Origin: Chloropicon primus
Lineage: Eukaryota; Chlorophyta; Chloropicophyceae; Chloropicales; Chloropicaceae
Direction of reading: 5' to 3'
Assembly: GCA_023205875.1 (NCBI GenBank)
Contig: CP060757.1
Coordinates: 496,001 to 560,000, forward strand
Length of the DNA stretch: 64,000 nt
Below are positions 62,244 through 64,000 of this stretch, in pieces. A model generated the notes under the pieces. It was not told the origin of the DNA and searched no databases. It saw only the letters and a list, made by a program, of their open reading frames with translations. Made by a program: the position numbers and the translations under genes. Position 1 is the first letter of the stretch, and the number at the start of each line of letters is the position of its first letter.

Positions 62244-63326
62244 TCAATCCGAGTTCGCCTCGACGGACTCCTTCTTCTTCTCCTTCTTCCCAAAGCCCTT
62301 GGCGGCAGCGGCGCTCTGCACCAGGGGCGTGTCCTCCAGGATCCCCTTGACGTAGACCTTCCCCTTCTCGACGAACCCGGTCTCCTTGGCGAACCTCTCG
62401 ATCTCCTCCTTGTCGCACTGCAGGATGACGTCGGTCCACTTGTCGTCGTCGCTCGTCACCATCTTGACCTTGGCCTCCTCGGTCCTCGTCCCGTTGCTCA
62501 TGTAGTACGCGTAGGACCCCGGGGTGAGGAGCAGCATGGTGTACCACCAGCTGCCCACGCTGGGGTAGATCGTGGAGAGCACGAGGGCGATGGAGGCGAG
62601 GCCGAGGAACACGTAGAACGCCAGCGCAATCCCCTGGCCCCGGTTGGCCTCGTACACGCCCTGGAAGGTGATGACCTCGCCCGTCTCCGCGATCTTGTAG
62701 TTGTACTTGGTGAAGTAGGTCGCCACGACGCTCGCGACCTCGTCCAGCCCCCCCCCCTGCGCGGGGCCGGGGACCTGGAACGTCATGCTCTTCACGGAGG
62801 CCTTGGGCGCCCGCTTGACGAGGGACCACAGCCCCGGGGCCGTCAGGACGACGAGGCCGAGGGAGGCCCAGTACGAGCCCGCGTCTCCCGCGAACGTCCC
62901 CAAGTCCGGGGAGGAAGGCAGGGAGGAAGGCAGGGAGGAAGGCAGGGCGTCGGCGAGGGCCGGGTCGCTCAGCGCGGTGGCGACAGCGTCCGCCGAGGAG
63001 GAAGGCAGGGCGTCGGCGAGGGCCGGGTCGCTCAGCGCGGTGGCGACAGCGTCCGCCGAGGAGGAAGGCAGGGCGTCGGCGAGGGCCGGGTCGCTCAGCG
63101 CGGTGGCGACAGCGTCCGCCGAGGACGAAGGCAGGGCGTCCGCAGACGCCGCCTCCTCCACGAGGGCGAGCAGGAGGAGCTCCTGCACGCCGAGCGCCGA
63201 GGAGCGGCTCCTCAGCCTCCGCGGGGCTCTGAGGCGCAGCCTCGACTGCGCGAGCCTCGGCCCGCCGATTCGCGTGACCGCCGCGTCCTTCCTCGCCAGT
63301 GGCGCAGAGCCAGCACCACCAGCCAT
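62244..63326 (-). CDS. CCB1-like cytochrome b6f cofactor assembly protein
   Basis: One exon, 360 residues. A transit peptide rich in Arg, Ala and Leu (residues 1 to about 60) is followed by three copies of a 21-residue unit starting ALPSSSADAVATAL. The conserved part (about 150-335) has TM segments SYWASLGLVVLTAPGLWSLV, GIALAFYVFLGLASIALVLS and WWYTMLLLTPGSYAYYMS, with VATYFTKYNYKIAETGEVIT and FQGVYEANRG between, as I recall for CCB1 (DUF3529). CCB1 is a thylakoid protein that helps attach the covalent heme ci to cytochrome b6. The tail ends in KKEKKKESVEANSD. Family identity rests on memory and is moderately sure; plastid membrane location is firm. Confidence 0.65.
   Translation of the reverse strand: MAGGAGSAPLARKDAAVTRIGGPRLAQSRLRLRAPRRLRSRSSALGVQELLLLALVEEAASADALPSSSADAVATALSDPALADALPSSSADAVATALSDPALADALPSSSADAVATALSDPALADALPSSLPSSLPSSPDLGTFAGDAGSYWASLGLVVLTAPGLWSLVKRAPKASVKSMTFQVPGPAQGGGLDEVASVVATYFTKYNYKIAETGEVITFQGVYEANRGQGIALAFYVFLGLASIALVLSTIYPSVGSWWYTMLLLTPGSYAYYMSNGTRTEEAKVKMVTSDDDKWTDVILQCDKEEIERFAKETGFVEKGKVYVKGILEDTPLVQSAAAAKGFGKKEKKKESVEANSD
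62940..63130 (-). repeat. 63-bp minisatellite inside the CCB1-like gene
   Basis: Three near-identical 63-bp copies (marker CGTCGG at 62948, 63011 and 63074), preceded by three GGAAGGCAGGGA 12-mers. The unit keeps the reading frame and both strands stay open through it. Confidence 0.95.
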
Positions 63327-63662
63327 CGTGTGAGCGATTACCTTGCCAGTTCCTCCTGTCTTCTTGTCTTGTTGTTTTGTGGGACGCGGATTGTGGGAGT
63401 GCAGATGCTGCTGCTGCTGCTACGCGGCGCGGCGCGGCTCCTCTGTGCGTGCGGGTGTCCAAAATCCCAGACGCCTTCGCTCGCGCTCCGGTGGATGCGG
63501 GGTTCGTCGCCCTCCTCCTCGTCCCGCTTGTGGCTCACAGGAGCCCCCCCTCGGCTTGTGGATAGGGCACGGCGACGACGACGGGGGGGTCCATCTCTAT
63601 ATATTCAAGAAATTGTCGTTCATCATGTTTGTTTAAGTGTAACTTTGGTGGTACACTAAAAA
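63327..63662. other. Intergenic region between the CCB1-like gene and tRNA-Lys
   Basis: 336 bp holding the promoter of the CCB1-like gene. A GCTGCT run at 63406-63421 is the only repeat. No additional gene supported. Confidence 0.45.
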
Positions 63663-63677
63663 ACCGCGTTAGCTCAG

Positions 63678-63755
63678 GTACGTCTCAGGAAGAAAAACCT
63701 CGCCACCCGACGTTGAATCTCCCACTGACATGCGAATTTCGTCCGATCTATGTAG
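63678..63755 (+). other. D-loop intron of tRNA-Lys with spliceosomal-type signals
   Basis: The insert begins GTACGT right after TAGCTCAG and ends TATGTAG before TTTGG. It contains CTGAC at 63725-63729, about 27 nt from the 3' end, like the branch sites of protein-gene introns in this window. The 3' border plus exon (TAGTTTGGTAGAGC) imitates a complete box A. Confidence 0.65.
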
Positions 63756-63778
63756 TTTGGTAGAGCGCCAGACTTTTA

Positions 63779-63816
63779 CTCTTAGTACGGGGATCTACTC
63801 TCGAAAAAGTCCAGTT
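63779..63816 (+). other. Canonical anticodon-loop intron of tRNA-Lys
   Basis: 38 nt, one base after the anticodon, with the intron-anticodon pairing expected for substrates of the tRNA splicing endonuclease. Confidence 0.8.
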
Positions 63817-63852
63817 ATCTGGTGGTCGTGGGTTCGAGCCCCACATGCGGTG

Positions 63853-64000
63853 TCACCGCGGCGAAACAACAGTCGCCTCTCCTCTTGCTCCGTGAGACAA
63901 AGGTTCGGTGAGAGACGTTAGTTAGACGGTCGAGAGAGAAAGAGCCGCCGGCCGTAACGCCAAAGCCGCGGCCGACGAGTACGGCGACGAGAAGACCACG
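63853..64000. other. Right edge, no gene called
   Basis: Contains ACCGCG just after the tRNA (63855-63860), an echo of the acceptor strand, and GC-rich sequence to the end. No T-run terminator and no complete open frame with a domain. Confidence 0.4.

Larger units (their letters stand above)
63663..63852 (+). tRNA. tRNA-Lys(UUU) with two introns (D loop and anticodon loop)
   Basis: Acceptor strands ACCGCGT (63663-63669) and ATGCGGT (63845-63851) pair over seven positions with one G-U; 63852 is the discriminator G, usual for Lys. D stem: GCTC (63672-63675) with GAGC (63763-63766). Anticodon stem: CCAGA (63768-63772) with TCTGG (63818-63822), loop C-T-TTT-A-A, anticodon TTT at 63775-63777. Variable loop TGGTC; T stem GTGGG/CCCAC with TTCGAGC between. 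The pieces join to a 73-nt tRNA only if 63678 to 63755 or 63756 and 63779-63816 are removed. The 38-nt anticodon intron sits after position 37 and its AAAAGTC pairs with GACTTTT of the exon. Box B is intact; box A is split. No run of four T follows before the window ends. Confidence 0.85.

Noticed and set aside
59716-63462. A 1248-codon open frame on the minus strand
   Set aside because: It is the antisense shadow of the RNase H2C, EED-like and CCB1-like regions, kept open by GC-rich, biased codons and repeats; no domain appears in it.

Overview
The window is a gene-dense, GC-rich piece of nuclear DNA from a eukaryote with a primary plastid, most likely a green alga (Chlorophyta, perhaps prasinophyte grade). 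The plastid points come from a SirB-type sirohydrochlorin ferrochelatase and a CCB1-like cytochrome b6f assembly factor, both with plant-like transit peptides, a starch-binding CBM20 protein, and an ARID protein ending in an alpha-crystallin domain as in land plants. Many 3' ends carry TGTAA, the poly(A) signal of chlorophytes. Introns are few, short and GT-AG, and most have a CTGAC branch site. Host genes strongly prefer AGG for arginine. I cannot name the species.

About 40 protein genes lie back to back on both strands. 1-10 kb: a secreted discoidin-like protein (cut by the edge), an ML-domain protein, a small alpha/beta-barrel-like protein, a class II DYRK kinase, an organellar methionine aminopeptidase, a UEV protein, the gamma-secretase subunit PEN-2 and EB1. 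10-20 kb: an MT-A70 family protein with a degenerate catalytic motif, an unknown protein, ARID-Tudor-alpha-crystallin, CS-cyclophilin, an OTU protease, SirB and a TPH coiled-coil protein. 20-30 kb: a 1088-residue coiled-coil protein, an RMDN-like TPR protein, a two-module PD-(D/E)XK-like gene with foreign codon use, and NFU. 30-42 kb: an F-box-like protein, MCM10, WDR83, CCT5, a Gemin5-like protein and a six-EF-hand protein. 42-55 kb: a four-CNB cGMP-dependent kinase, a UBXN11-like protein, a two-TM protein, an FSH1 hydrolase, EAF6 and a coiled-coil/EF-hand/CBM20 protein. 54-64 kb: mitoferrin, a tetraspanin-like protein, a second TPH-like protein, RNase H2C, an EED-like WD protein, CCB1 and a tRNA-Lys.

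The genes do not form one pathway. Recurring themes are cilium and microtubule parts (EB1, two TPH-like proteins, EF-hand protein, UBXN11, RMDN), replication and chromatin (MCM10, RNase H2C, EAF6, EED-like, ARID), and plastid or mitochondrial iron and cofactor work (SirB, CCB1, NFU, mitoferrin).

The most striking element is at the right edge. A tRNA-Lys(UUU) can be folded perfectly only if two introns are removed: a 38-nt one after position 37 and a 78-79-nt one inside the D loop. The D-loop insert carries GT, CTGAC and AG like the spliceosomal introns of neighbouring genes, splits the A box, and no T-run terminator follows. Also notable are a tail-to-tail junction duplication between NFU and the F-box gene, a two-part motif with fixed 41-bp spacing in two divergent promoters, and a stop-free, in-frame intron in EAF6.
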